A stretch of 64,000 bases of DNA, taken from assembly GCA_038744785.1 (NCBI GenBank), contig JBCDLX010000005.1:62001-126000 (forward strand), written 5' to 3'. This document shows positions 42,674 through 52,193 of the stretch, piece after piece; the stretch's first letter is position 1, and each line of letters starts with the position of its first letter. The stretch comes from Ovoidimarina sp038744785. GTDB lineage: Bacteria > Pseudomonadota > Alphaproteobacteria > Rhodobacterales > Rhodobacteraceae. Below the pieces are notes generated by a model. That model saw only the letters and a program-made list of their open reading frames with translations, did no database searches and was not told the DNA's origin. Position numbers and translations under genes: made by a program.

Positions 42674-43365
42674 TGGTAAACCCGATCAGCGATGAATGGC
42701 GCGCCGCCCGACTGGCGCTTCTGGAGCGCGAGAAGGCCCATACAAGGGAACGCGACGCCCTGGCAAATGCGCGGCGTACCCTGCCCCGCGTCCCGGTCGA
42801 TACAGATTACCGCTTCACCGGCGCTAAGGGTGATCTGACGCTCGCCTCTCTCTTCGGTCCGCACAGCCAGCTTGCAGTCTACCACTTTATGTTCGGCCCT
42901 GACTGGGTCGAAGGTTGTCCAAGCTGTTCATTCTGGGTCGACAATCTGGACGGGATTTCGCTGCATCTTGCCCAGCGTGACATGGCGTTGGTGTTGGTCT
43001 CTCGTGCACCGTTTGAGCGCCTTGACGCCTATCGTCGCCGCATGGGTTGGTCACTGCCCTGGGTCTCAAGCGAAGGGAGCACGTTCAACCAGGATTTTTG
43101 TGTCAGCTTCACGCCGGAACAGATTGAAAGTAAATCCTTTAGCTACAACTTTGGAACCGGCGGGTGGGCCGGAGAAGAGATGCCCGGGCTCAGCACGTTC
43201 GCAAGGGAAAACGGAAAGGTCTGGCATTGCTATTCGACATACGCGCGGGGGCTGGACCATTTCAATGGCGCCTACCAACTTCTCGACCTGATGCCCAAGG
43301 GCCGGGACGAGGCCAACTTGCCCCACTCTATGAGTTGGCTGAAACGACGCGATCAATACCCCTGA
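42673..43365 (+). CDS. DUF899 thioredoxin-like protein
   Basis: A 230-residue DUF899 protein with a thioredoxin-like fold. The MFGPDWVEGCPSCSFWVDNLD stretch carries the CxxC pair, and the late YARGLDHFNGAYQLLDL segment is characteristic. Function is unproven, possibly a disulfide reductase. It is coupled to the AHSA1 gene by TGATG and is the end of the ArsR operon. Confidence 0.88.
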   Translation: MVNPISDEWRAARLALLEREKAHTRERDALANARRTLPRVPVDTDYRFTGAKGDLTLASLFGPHSQLAVYHFMFGPDWVEGCPSCSFWVDNLDGISLHLAQRDMALVLVSRAPFERLDAYRRRMGWSLPWVSSEGSTFNQDFCVSFTPEQIESKSFSYNFGTGGWAGEEMPGLSTFARENGKVWHCYSTYARGLDHFNGAYQLLDLMPKGRDEANLPHSMSWLKRRDQYP

Positions 43366-43530
43366 CACCACCATTTGGCCACGATTCGGAAGGCGCCAAA
43401 CAACAGTTGGCCCCGTTCTGTCCGATTAACCCATATTCAGAAACAAACTTGACCTGAACTCCACCATTCGATTGCCTTCCCTGACCGGTCATCGGTATTT
43501 TCGGGCCTGTAGGTGGTGGGATGCGTAGCG

Positions 43531-44520
43531 ATGTCTGAGCTTGTGACGTTGTCGGAAGAGTTGACCGACGCGGAATGGCTTGCAGAGATCGCCGACATCG
43601 GTGCGGAACGGGGATATTTCGAACCGATCGGCGACGACCATAGTGCGTTGTTCGTCGACACAGCATTGGACGTGCTACTTGTGAGTTTCGACACAATCGG
43701 CTCGGCGCGGGCAGGCAGCGCATCCGGCATCCCCCACGGCATGCTGCAAGCGGAAGTCAACGGGTGGTCACATCTGTCGATACTTACAAAAACCGCCAGT
43801 TGGTTCCGCGACGAAAACCTTTACGCATACTTCGACCGATTGATCGACGAGGCGTTTTTTGAAGATTTCGACAAGGTCATCTTCTACGGTGCAGGTATGT
43901 GCGGCTATGCCGCGGCCGCCTTCTCGGTCGCTGCGGCAGGCGCGACCGTGATACTCGCCGGTCCCGTCGCGACACTCGACCCGGAAATTGCGGGTTGGGA
44001 CGACCGGTACTCCGGTGCACGAAGCAAGGATTTCCGGACGCGCTACGGCTACGCCCCCGCGATGGTCGACGCCGCCGAGCGCGTCGTATTGTTCTACGAT
44101 CCGACGGAAGAACTCGACGCGATGCACGCCGCGCTTTTTCAAGGAGAACAGGTCACCAAAGTTCGGTTCCGCCATGCCGGGCCCCGGATTGGATCAGAGT
44201 TGCAGGCCATGAACGTGCTTGCCCGGGTGTTCAAGGATGCAGCCGACGGGGCGTTGTCGGAAAAGGAAATCTATCGCGCGCTCCGCCGACGGCGCGAATA
44301 CACGCCCTATCTGCGTCACCTTCTGAACCGTGTGCACATCGAAGATCGCGATTTCCTGACCGCAATTCTGTGCCGCGCCGTGCTGACCCGGCGCGAAGCG
44401 CCGCGGTTCCGCCACCACCTGGACACTGCAGAAAAAAAACTCTCCGCAGCAGGTAAAACCCTGCCCCCCATGCGCCGGGCCAAGCGCGCCGCAGACAAGC
44501 TGCCAGAGCTTGGACCCTAA
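43531..44520 (+). CDS. alpha/beta-hydrolase-like protein lacking the usual serine
   Basis: A 329-residue protein with a hydrolase-type core: VIFYGAGMCGYAAAAFSVAA has the shape of a nucleophile elbow, but the expected Ser is Gly (GAGMCG). YDPTEELDAMHAAL and FRHAGPRIGSELQAM may be the Asp and His regions. I recall close relatives being labelled 'phosphoadenosine phosphosulfate reductase', but no reductase motif is visible. The start MSELVTLSEELTDAEW at 43531 is preferred over one 18 nt upstream. It ends 1 nt from the convergent ureG. Function unknown. Confidence 0.75.
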   Translation: MSELVTLSEELTDAEWLAEIADIGAERGYFEPIGDDHSALFVDTALDVLLVSFDTIGSARAGSASGIPHGMLQAEVNGWSHLSILTKTASWFRDENLYAYFDRLIDEAFFEDFDKVIFYGAGMCGYAAAAFSVAAAGATVILAGPVATLDPEIAGWDDRYSGARSKDFRTRYGYAPAMVDAAERVVLFYDPTEELDAMHAALFQGEQVTKVRFRHAGPRIGSELQAMNVLARVFKDAADGALSEKEIYRALRRRREYTPYLRHLLNRVHIEDRDFLTAILCRAVLTRREAPRFRHHLDTAEKKLSAAGKTLPPMRRAKRAADKLPELGP

Positions 44521-44521
44521 C

Positions 44522-45130
44522 CTAAAGCCCGCCCTCGCGCACGATGAAAGACACCACATCCTCGACGCCCCGTCCGTCGCGAAGGGACGCCATGACGTAG
44601 GCCCGTCCGCCCCGCGCGGCTTGGGTGTCCGTTTCCAATTGCACCGGATCGACGCCGACATGCGGGGCGAGATCGGTCTTGTTTACAATCAACATGTCCG
44701 AGCGGGCTACGCCCGGTCCCTTTTTGCGCGGGATGTCCTGACCCGCCGCCGTGTCAATGACATAAAGCGTCAGGTCGGCGAGTTCCGGGCTGAACGTCGC
44801 GGCCAGATTATCGCCGCCAGACTCGATGAAGATCACGTCGAGATCGGGGAGCTTCTCGCGAAACTCTGCGACGGCTGCGAGGTTGATCGACGCGTCTTCG
44901 CGAATCGCTGTGTGCGGACAGCCGCCGGTCTCCACTCCACGAATGCGTTCGCCCGGCAGGATCTGGGCGCGCATCAGAAATTCTGCGTCTTCGCGCGTGT
45001 AGATGTCATTCGTGATAACCGCGACCGAGTAGCTGTCTGCCATCGCCCGGCATAGCGCTGCGGTCAGCGTGGTCTTTCCAGCTCCGACCGGTCCGCCGAT
45101 GCCCACGCGCAAGGGGCCGTTCTTGCTCAT
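44522..45130 (-). CDS. ureG: urease accessory GTPase UreG
   Basis: A 202-residue GTPase that drives nickel insertion into urease. The P-loop is GPVGAGKTT (residues 13-21). The metal-binding GGCPHTAIREDAS, the IESGGDNLAATFSPEL region and the NKTDLAPHV guanine motif are present. Its start overlaps the ureF stop by 4 nt (ATGA). It is the last gene of the urease operon. Confidence 0.97.
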   Translation of the reverse strand: MSKNGPLRVGIGGPVGAGKTTLTAALCRAMADSYSVAVITNDIYTREDAEFLMRAQILPGERIRGVETGGCPHTAIREDASINLAAVAEFREKLPDLDVIFIESGGDNLAATFSPELADLTLYVIDTAAGQDIPRKKGPGVARSDMLIVNKTDLAPHVGVDPVQLETDTQAARGGRAYVMASLRDGRGVEDVVSFIVREGGL

Positions 45131-45762
45131 GTTCGGAATATCCTTACTTCCAATACCTCATGCGCCATGGCCGATAGATCAGCGCCCGGCACGCTTGTTG
45201 TGATGGCATCGACAGGCGTTTTTGCAGCCGCCGCAGCGACACCTAGGACCACCGGCTGCAGCGCTTGGACGATGGCCTGCCCTTCTGTCTGGCCGAGGGG
45301 CACAAAACGGACAGCCGCCAACGCGAGATTTGCGACAAACGCCTGAAGATAGAGTGCCACCACCTGTTCAGGGGGCAACCCCAGGCGCCGAGCCGCCCGT
45401 CCAACGGCAACGGGAAGCGCGGTCGGTGGGTAGGTGGCGCCGAGAAGCGCGTTCACCGTCTCGGTGAAGGCCACGCCTTGCGAATAGGTCTCTTCCCAGC
45501 GTTCGCGCGACGACGCGAGGGCACGCGCTGTCGCCGAAAGACGATGGTGATCGGCGTCTTTTGCCATCGCAGCACACAAAATCACCGCATCCGACCGGCC
45601 GGACCCGACCTGCAGGACATCTGAAAGCCAACGCTCGATCTCGGCAGGATCAGTCATCCCGTCGGAAATCGCCGCCTCAAGCCCGTGAGAATACGCAAAA
45701 CCACCGAGGGGAAACGAAGGCGACAGCCATTGGCTGAGTGTAAGTAGCCCGCTGTCAGTCAT
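45127..45762 (-). CDS. ureF: urease accessory protein UreF
   Basis: An all-helical 211-residue protein that joins UreD and UreG in the activation complex and gates GTP hydrolysis. The family opening LSQWLSPSFPLGGFAYSHGLE is clear. The ATG at 45762 lies inside the ureE end (8-nt overlap). An in-frame ATG 12 nt earlier is possible. Confidence 0.95.
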   Translation of the reverse strand: MTDSGLLTLSQWLSPSFPLGGFAYSHGLEAAISDGMTDPAEIERWLSDVLQVGSGRSDAVILCAAMAKDADHHRLSATARALASSRERWEETYSQGVAFTETVNALLGATYPPTALPVAVGRAARRLGLPPEQVVALYLQAFVANLALAAVRFVPLGQTEGQAIVQALQPVVLGVAAAAAKTPVDAITTSVPGADLSAMAHEVLEVRIFRT

Positions 45763-46234
45763 GGCTGTGGGCATTGTCACCCGGCCCGTGACTGTGCCCG
45801 AACGTTCTGCCGTGCCCGTAGGCGCCGCCTTCGGGTCGAAACGGTTCCGTGACCCGCACAAGCGTTGCGCCCAATGTCTCCAGCATCGCGGCAAGGACGT
45901 GGTCTTCGCGGATCAGCAGGCGGTCTGGCTCAACCCGGCAGGGCGTATGCCGGTTGCCAATATGCCAGGCGAGGCGGGCCAGATCGCCGCGAATTTCGAT
46001 CAACGGCTCGGGCGCGGCGACGATCGCCACGCGGGTGTCGTCATCAAGCACGAACGTCTGGCCTTCATCCACTGACCGGACCTCGGAAAAATCCACGAGA
46101 AAGGCGCGTCCCTGTTCCGTTACAAGCCGCTTGCGGCGCAAAAGGCGACCTTCATAGTCAAGCGTAACCATGTCATTGGCGGGACCATCGCTCAGGTCCT
46201 GCGCACGCGGGAGGGTTGGGGCTGCTTCTGTCAT
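45755..46234 (-). CDS. ureE: urease accessory nickel chaperone UreE
   Basis: A 159-residue nickel-binding protein. It has the N-terminal beta domain (RLLRRKRLVTEQGRAFLVD) and a central WHIGNRHTPCRVEPDRL containing metal-binding His. The C-terminal tail is histidine-rich (GHGRTFGHSHG), which stores nickel. The ATG at 46234 is preferred over one 66 nt upstream because the domain begins soon after it. Confidence 0.94.
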   Translation of the reverse strand: MTEAAPTLPRAQDLSDGPANDMVTLDYEGRLLRRKRLVTEQGRAFLVDFSEVRSVDEGQTFVLDDDTRVAIVAAPEPLIEIRGDLARLAWHIGNRHTPCRVEPDRLLIREDHVLAAMLETLGATLVRVTEPFRPEGGAYGHGRTFGHSHGPGDNAHSHD

Positions 46235-46326
46235 CGGGAGCGAGAGAACACGGGCCTCCTGGCGATGGCAAGCCCATAGGCGTGAACCGACACCGGACAC
46301 GCAAACCCCGCCGCTTTTTGAGGCAC

Positions 46327-46644
46327 TTACGCTCCGCAGCGATAGGCGATGCCTTCGATAAACAGTGCGTCCGTGTCCTCTGGCCCGCCCACGACGAAGA
46401 CGATCGTGTCGCCCCCGGCACCGAGCGCGTCCTGCGCCATGCGATTGCGTGCGGCCTGGAACACTTCGTCCCGCAGCGCTGGTCCTGACAGACCAGGCGT
46501 AGAGGTGAGCTTTATCACAGGGGCGCAGCCCGTGACGCTGTCTGCCGTCGCGACGTTGATGCCTGCGGGGTTCACACCGTTGGGCGGCAGGCCGCAGGCC
46601 AGAAGAAGCAAGGGGGTTGCAAGTGTAAGGGCAATACTGCGCAT
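46327..46644 (-). CDS. small lipoprotein inside the urease operon
   Basis: A 105-residue predicted lipoprotein. The signal peptide ends in the lipobox LLAC at residue 17. The mature part has a GCAPVIKLTST segment with a second Cys and ends in IAYRCGA, which could form a disulfide. No family is recognised. It lies between ureE (92 nt) and a short gene, same strand. A GGAGA site is well placed. A role in urease export is not expected, so it may be a passenger. Confidence 0.75.
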   Translation of the reverse strand: MRSIALTLATPLLLLACGLPPNGVNPAGINVATADSVTGCAPVIKLTSTPGLSGPALRDEVFQAARNRMAQDALGAGGDTIVFVVGGPEDTDALFIEGIAYRCGA

Positions 46645-46709
46645 CTAAAGCGGTCTCCGATCAGATCGGATGCAGCCTGCGCGGCCTGCCCAAAATTGGC
46701 AAGACCTGC

Positions 46710-46859
46710 TTACTGCGCGCCCAGACCAGCAATGTAGTGCCGCTTCAGCGCTTCGCGGTCCAGACCACGGACAGCCAGCTCTTGATCGCTGAGCGAAAAC
46801 AGATGTGCCATGCGCTTGGCTTGGGCCAGGTGATTGAAGAAATTCGTGAATTCGGACAT
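46710..46859 (-). CDS. short DUF1127-like protein
   Basis: A 49-residue protein (MSEFTNFFNHLAQAKRMAHL at its N-terminus) ending in LSDQELAVRGLDREALKRH, which resembles the C-terminal part of DUF1127 proteins. GGAGG lies 8 nt before the ATG at 46859. An upstream start at 46895 would add 12 unlike residues. It lies in the urease operon between the coiled-coil and lipoprotein genes. The role is unknown. Confidence 0.7.
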   Translation of the reverse strand: MSEFTNFFNHLAQAKRMAHLFSLSDQELAVRGLDREALKRHYIAGLGAQ

Positions 46860-46977
46860 CGCTGCGTCCTCCGTCTTGGTCTTCGTGTTACGCAACGGAT
46901 GTGCGCTTCAGTGAGGCCGTTCACAAGACGGTGTTTCGGAATGTCCGGGTTGCAGTGGGCGCATGACCCGCCGTAGA

Positions 46978-47433
46978 TCACGCAGGCGGCGCGGCGTCCT
47001 GCGCGGTGCAAACGCCTAGGGTCGCGACGGTTTCACGTGCCTCAGATCCGACCGCTGCGACGGCATGGTCAATCAGGTCTTCGGGCGCCTCAACCAGCGT
47101 TTCAGCTTTCTCCACAACGGCATCCACCCGCGATGCCAGGGCTTCAACCTCGCCACGCATCTCGGCGTAAGCCGCGGTCCGACGAGCATCGGCGCTGTCC
47201 TGCGCCGTGGCTAGCGTGTCGCGCAGTCCCTCAATGTCATCGGCAAGTGATCGCAATTCGTCCCGGACCGGCGAGAACTCGGCGAGCCGGTTGGCGACCT
47301 CTGCTGCTATGCCGTTTGTGGCCTCTGCGACCTTCCAACCCAGAAACAGGCACAGCGCCAGAAGGATCAATGTCGCATTGAAAAGCGCCAGGAAAAGGTT
47401 CCAAAGCGTCCGCCCAAGGCTGCGGTCGGCCAT
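46978..47433 (-). CDS. membrane-anchored coiled-coil protein in urease operon
   Basis: A 151-residue protein with one N-terminal transmembrane helix (about residues 14-34, LALFNATLILLALCLFLGW) and a predicted coiled coil (about 45-115), then an Ala/Glu-rich tail. The AGGAG site is 6-7 nt before the ATG at 47433, whereas the ATG 6 nt earlier abuts the site. No family is recognised. It is separated from ureC by 161 nt and may not be part of the core operon. Confidence 0.75.
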   Translation of the reverse strand: MADRSLGRTLWNLFLALFNATLILLALCLFLGWKVAEATNGIAAEVANRLAEFSPVRDELRSLADDIEGLRDTLATAQDSADARRTAAYAEMRGEVEALASRVDAVVEKAETLVEAPEDLIDHAVAAVGSEARETVATLGVCTAQDAAPPA

Positions 47434-47594
47434 TTGCATCTCCTAAAACCAAGCGCGATTGCGACAGAGACTACAGGCCGAGGACCGGCAATGAAACGAC
47501 TGATGAAGACGCCTCCATGATTTGCAACTACCTGGTGGGCGGGCTCTGACTGCCTTGGTCGATGGGAAATTGGCAATTGGCCTTGTGGCGCCGC

Positions 47595-49304
<1,710 letters not shown>

Positions 49305-49686
49305 TTGTTTCAGTCCTTCACCAATGCGTGAGGCGTGACCAGTTTCGGCCCAATTTTGAACGTCGCAAGACATTGATATCGTTATTCAGAGCACTGCTTA
49401 AATGAGGCAGTGGCCAGAAAGATATTGTGTGATCCCAATTGGTTTTGTCCCTATTGGGAAGGATGTCCAGCCGCACCGATTCGCGGCGAATGAAACGTGG
49501 CATCCTATGTCGAGCACCGCCTTCTGGCTTCAGACCATTGCCTACGCGCTCTTTCTCATCGCCATTCTCGGGCAGTTTCGCGGATGGTGGTAGTACGCCC
49601 ACGAACTGGCCCAAAGGACGAGCAGCCCCCGGCTGCCCCTGCCCTCGGTCTGGGGATACGCGCATCGCGTCGTGCACCGGCAGGCC
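49305..49686. other. 382-nt gap between the H1-like gene and ureC
   Basis: There is no well-supported gene. Two inverted repeats lie within it (CACTGC/GCAGTG at 49392-49412 and CCCAAT/ATTGGG at 49434-49458), and it may contain an internal promoter for ureC. On the plus strand a 28-residue hydrophobic frame exists at 49507-49593 but has no clear ribosome site. Confidence 0.45.
49392..49458. promoter_or_regulatory. paired inverted repeats upstream of ureC
   Basis: CACTGC (49392-49397) pairs with GCAGTG (49407-49412), and CCCAAT (49434-49439) pairs with ATTGGG (49453-49458). They lie about 88-155 nt before the ureC start and could be operator or mRNA structures. No regulator is identified. Confidence 0.3.
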
Positions 49687-50292
49687 CTATTCCGCCGCGC
49701 TCTTGGGCGGCAAGTCGGCCGGCAGCGTCACCGCCTTCTTCGCAGGTGTGCGCTTTTTCGGGGCCGGGCTTTTGTCCGCGTTCGCAGCGGTCTTGGACGC
49801 CGCGGCAGGTTTCGGGGCGGCCTTGGCCGTAGGTTTCTGCGCTGGCTTCGCGACAGGTTTTGCCGCGACCTTGGCCGTCACCTTTGCGGGCGTCGTTTTG
49901 GCCGCAGGTTTCGGTGGAGTGGCCTTGACCAAAGTCTTGGACGCCGATTTGGCCACAGGTTTTGGCGCCACCTTGGCCGCAGGCTTCGGCGTGGCTTTAA
50001 CCGGTGACTTCGCTGCAGGTTTCGCCTCGGCAGGCTTTGCAGTCGGGGCTGCTTTCAATGTCACGGGCCGCGCGGGCGCACGGCGCGCGGCTGGCTTGCG
50101 GGGTGCGCTTTTACGCGGTGGCATGCCCTTTTCCAGGCCAATCTCGGACGCGAAAAGGCCCTCAGGCAGAAGGGGGTTCACCGCGCAGGCCATCTGCCAG
50201 CCGATGCGGGTCATTTCCATCTGCATCATCGCCACGTCTGTCCAATAGCGGACCGGATTGGCGAACATGTCGGTGGGGTTCGGATATTGCAT
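49687..50292 (-). CDS. histone-H1-like Lys/Ala/Pro-rich protein in urease operon
   Basis: A 201-residue protein with two parts. The first ~55 residues (MFANPVRYWTDVAMMQMEMT) are a Met- and aromatic-rich helical region. The rest is low complexity, made of imperfect AAPKPAAK-type repeats like the tails of histone H1, AlgP or bacterial H1-like proteins. Such tails bind nucleic acids or polyphosphate. It sits between ureB (18 nt) and ureC, with a CAGGAG site. The H1-like reading is from composition. A phasin-like head is an alternative. Confidence 0.8.
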   Translation of the reverse strand: MQYPNPTDMFANPVRYWTDVAMMQMEMTRIGWQMACAVNPLLPEGLFASEIGLEKGMPPRKSAPRKPAARRAPARPVTLKAAPTAKPAEAKPAAKSPVKATPKPAAKVAPKPVAKSASKTLVKATPPKPAAKTTPAKVTAKVAAKPVAKPAQKPTAKAAPKPAAASKTAANADKSPAPKKRTPAKKAVTLPADLPPKSAAE

Positions 50293-50310
50293 TGAAACTC
50301 CTGCGAAAAA

Positions 50311-50619
50311 TTAGTCGAGGCCGCCCATGACAGCCCGGTTAAAGCCCTGAACGACGCGCCTGCCTGAGTATGGCACAAGTCGCACTTCGCGTGTTTGACC
50401 CGGCTCAAACCGCACCGCTGTTCCGGCCGCGATATCAAGCCGCGTGCCGCGCGCTGCCGCCCGGTCGAAGGACAGGCCCGAATTTGTTTCTGCAAAGTGG
50501 TAGTGACTGCCCACCTGCACCGGGCGATCCCCTGTGTTGGAAACCTCCAGCACAATCTGTTCGCGACCTGCGTTCAGTGTGATTTCTGTGTCTTCGGTGA
50601 TAACCTCGCCTGGGATCAT
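50311..50619 (-). CDS. ureB: urease beta subunit
   Basis: The 102-residue structural beta subunit. Family segments are MIPGEVITEDTEITLN at the start, RPVQVGSHYHFAETN and FEPGQTREVRLVPYSG. Its start overlaps the preceding small membrane gene by 4 nt (ATGA). It sits between that gene and the H1-like gene. Confidence 0.97.
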   Translation of the reverse strand: MIPGEVITEDTEITLNAGREQIVLEVSNTGDRPVQVGSHYHFAETNSGLSFDRAAARGTRLDIAAGTAVRFEPGQTREVRLVPYSGRRVVQGFNRAVMGGLD

Positions 50620-50909
50620 ACGTCATCTCCGTAATCGGGTTCGCGGCGCTTCTGTACACGTTCGATCAATCGCGGTCCGAAAACGCCCAGAAGTGCCCCG
50701 AACGACAGCGCAAAGCCCGATCCGTTGCCGAAGATCCAAGCCAGCATCGAGGCCAGCAACAGGCACACCGCAAAGGACAACATCCGAAGCTCGATCTCAG
50801 ACAACGCCACGTCCGACAAGAGCATCCCCTCAAGAAGCCGTTTCACATGACTTTCTGCGTAGGGCGCCCCTGCCCCAGCCGCTATTCCCAGAATGACCGT
50901 CGCGAGCAT
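50616..50909 (-). CDS. small membrane protein between ureA and ureB
   Basis: A 97-residue protein with two or three hydrophobic segments (about residues 1-16, 41-60 and 63-82) and a basic-acidic tail ending in QKRREPDYGDDV. An AAGGAGGG site precedes the ATG. It is coupled to ureB by ATGA and lies 11 nt after ureA, so it is certainly cotranscribed. A holin-like size and layout is notable, but no family is recognised. It could aid urea or nickel passage across the membrane. Confidence 0.8.
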   Translation of the reverse strand: MLATVILGIAAGAGAPYAESHVKRLLEGMLLSDVALSEIELRMLSFAVCLLLASMLAWIFGNGSGFALSFGALLGVFGPRLIERVQKRREPDYGDDV

Positions 50910-50920
50910 TGTTCCCTCCT

Positions 50921-51223
50921 TTAGCGGATCGGATGATGAACGGTGACCAGTTTGGTTCCGTCCGGAAACGTCGCCTCGACCTGCACGTCATGGATCATCT
51001 CTGCAATCCCATCCATGCATTGGGCCCGCGTGACCACATGTGCCCCGGCTTCCATCAGGTCCGCCACTGAACGACCATCGCGCGCACCTTCGACGACGTA
51101 ATCCGTGATCAAGGCGATCGCCTCGGGATGGTTGAGCTTGACCCCGCGCTCCAGCCGACCGCGCGCCACTATCGCCGCCAAGCTGATCAGAAGCTTGTCT
51201 TTTTCTCTCGGGCTCAGGTTCAC
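50921..51223 (-). CDS. ureA: urease gamma subunit
   Basis: The 100-residue structural gamma subunit. It has the typical LSPREKDKLLISLAAIVARGR start and the VQVEATFPDGTKLVTVHHPI end. A GTG start at 51223 with a GGGAG site gives the standard length. The upstream ATG at 51313 would add 30 residues overlapping ureD. Confidence 0.96.
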   Translation of the reverse strand: MNLSPREKDKLLISLAAIVARGRLERGVKLNHPEAIALITDYVVEGARDGRSVADLMEAGAHVVTRAQCMDGIAEMIHDVQVEATFPDGTKLVTVHHPIR

Positions 51224-51234
51224 GTGTTTCTCCC

Positions 51235-52047
51235 TCAGACCTGCCAGACGCGCGGCAATGGGCCGCCACGCACCTGTTCCAGTACACCGGCCAGCCAGCG
51301 GCGCAAAGGCCATGGATCAAGGGCCATGGCACGAACAATCAACTTACCGTCCCATGCGGTTGCGAATGCGCGGAAACTTGCCGCTTCGCACAGGGCCCGG
51401 ACCGGACCCAAAGCGTCCTCTGCCCCTTGCGACAGGAACACAAGTGTCGTCAGCGCGCGCGCGCCATCAAGACCCGCGCGGCCCGGTCGAGCCAGCGCAA
51501 CGTCGTCAAGCGACAACGGTTCGATCATCAAGGGTACGCCGGCTCGGGTGACGACCCGCCGGTCGGTGAATTCAAGCGCGCTTACGGTTTCGCCCATCGC
51601 ACCGCGACCAAGCACGACCGTCTCGGCCATCAAAAGCGTCGCGCCCCGGCAAAGCTCTGCATGCGTTTCGCGGCGAAGACCCGACCCGTTGAACAGGATT
51701 GTCTCTTGCGGCAGCCAATCGAGCCGTCCGGCCGCGTCGACGCGCAGTTGAACGTCCAACCGGGCATGCCCGCCGGGGCTTTTGTAGGCGCGCTCTGCTG
51801 TCTGTGTTGTGCCAATTGCTCCTGCGCCCCCACCAACCGACAAGACAAATTCCATCTTGTCGCCGCCCGTCAGGCCACCTGCCGTATTCAGGAAAACGAC
51901 CTCTGGCAGATCCCCATGCGTGCGGGGCAAAAACGCTTTCGCCGAGCCTTGTTGCCCCAGTCTTTCCAACTGGCCGCCCGGACCAAGCGCGACATGGGCG
52001 CGACCGCGCGTTCGCTGCAGCGTGGTGGAAGGTGGCGCATCAAACAT
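51235..52047 (-). CDS. ureD: urease accessory protein UreD
   Basis: A 270-residue activation-complex protein that docks UreF and UreG on apo-urease. The LNTAGGLTGGDKMEF segment and the YKSPGGHARLDVQL strand are characteristic. The ATG at 52047 (MFDAPPSTTLQR) is preferred. A longer frame upstream adds 30 residues unlike the family. It is the first gene of the urease operon, which therefore has its promoter in the 146-nt region shared with pyrC. Confidence 0.94.
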   Translation of the reverse strand: MFDAPPSTTLQRTRGRAHVALGPGGQLERLGQQGSAKAFLPRTHGDLPEVVFLNTAGGLTGGDKMEFVLSVGGGAGAIGTTQTAERAYKSPGGHARLDVQLRVDAAGRLDWLPQETILFNGSGLRRETHAELCRGATLLMAETVVLGRGAMGETVSALEFTDRRVVTRAGVPLMIEPLSLDDVALARPGRAGLDGARALTTLVFLSQGAEDALGPVRALCEAASFRAFATAWDGKLIVRAMALDPWPLRRWLAGVLEQVRGGPLPRVWQV

Positions 52048-52193
52048 GGACGCCACCCTAGCGGGACAGGACCCGGGTGCAACGGCGGAGCAATGGCTTT
52101 TTCCGCCGCGCCGCCCGGTTCGCGCGCAAATGCCCAAGCCTTAGGCAACGCGAGGGGCTGGAATCGCCCAAGGTGATCCGCTAGGGCGTGCCC

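Noticed and set aside
43531..44520. PAPS reductase identity
   Set aside because: Remembered database labels are not supported. There is no PAPS-loop or catalytic cysteine motif, and the true CysH is at 37217-37963.
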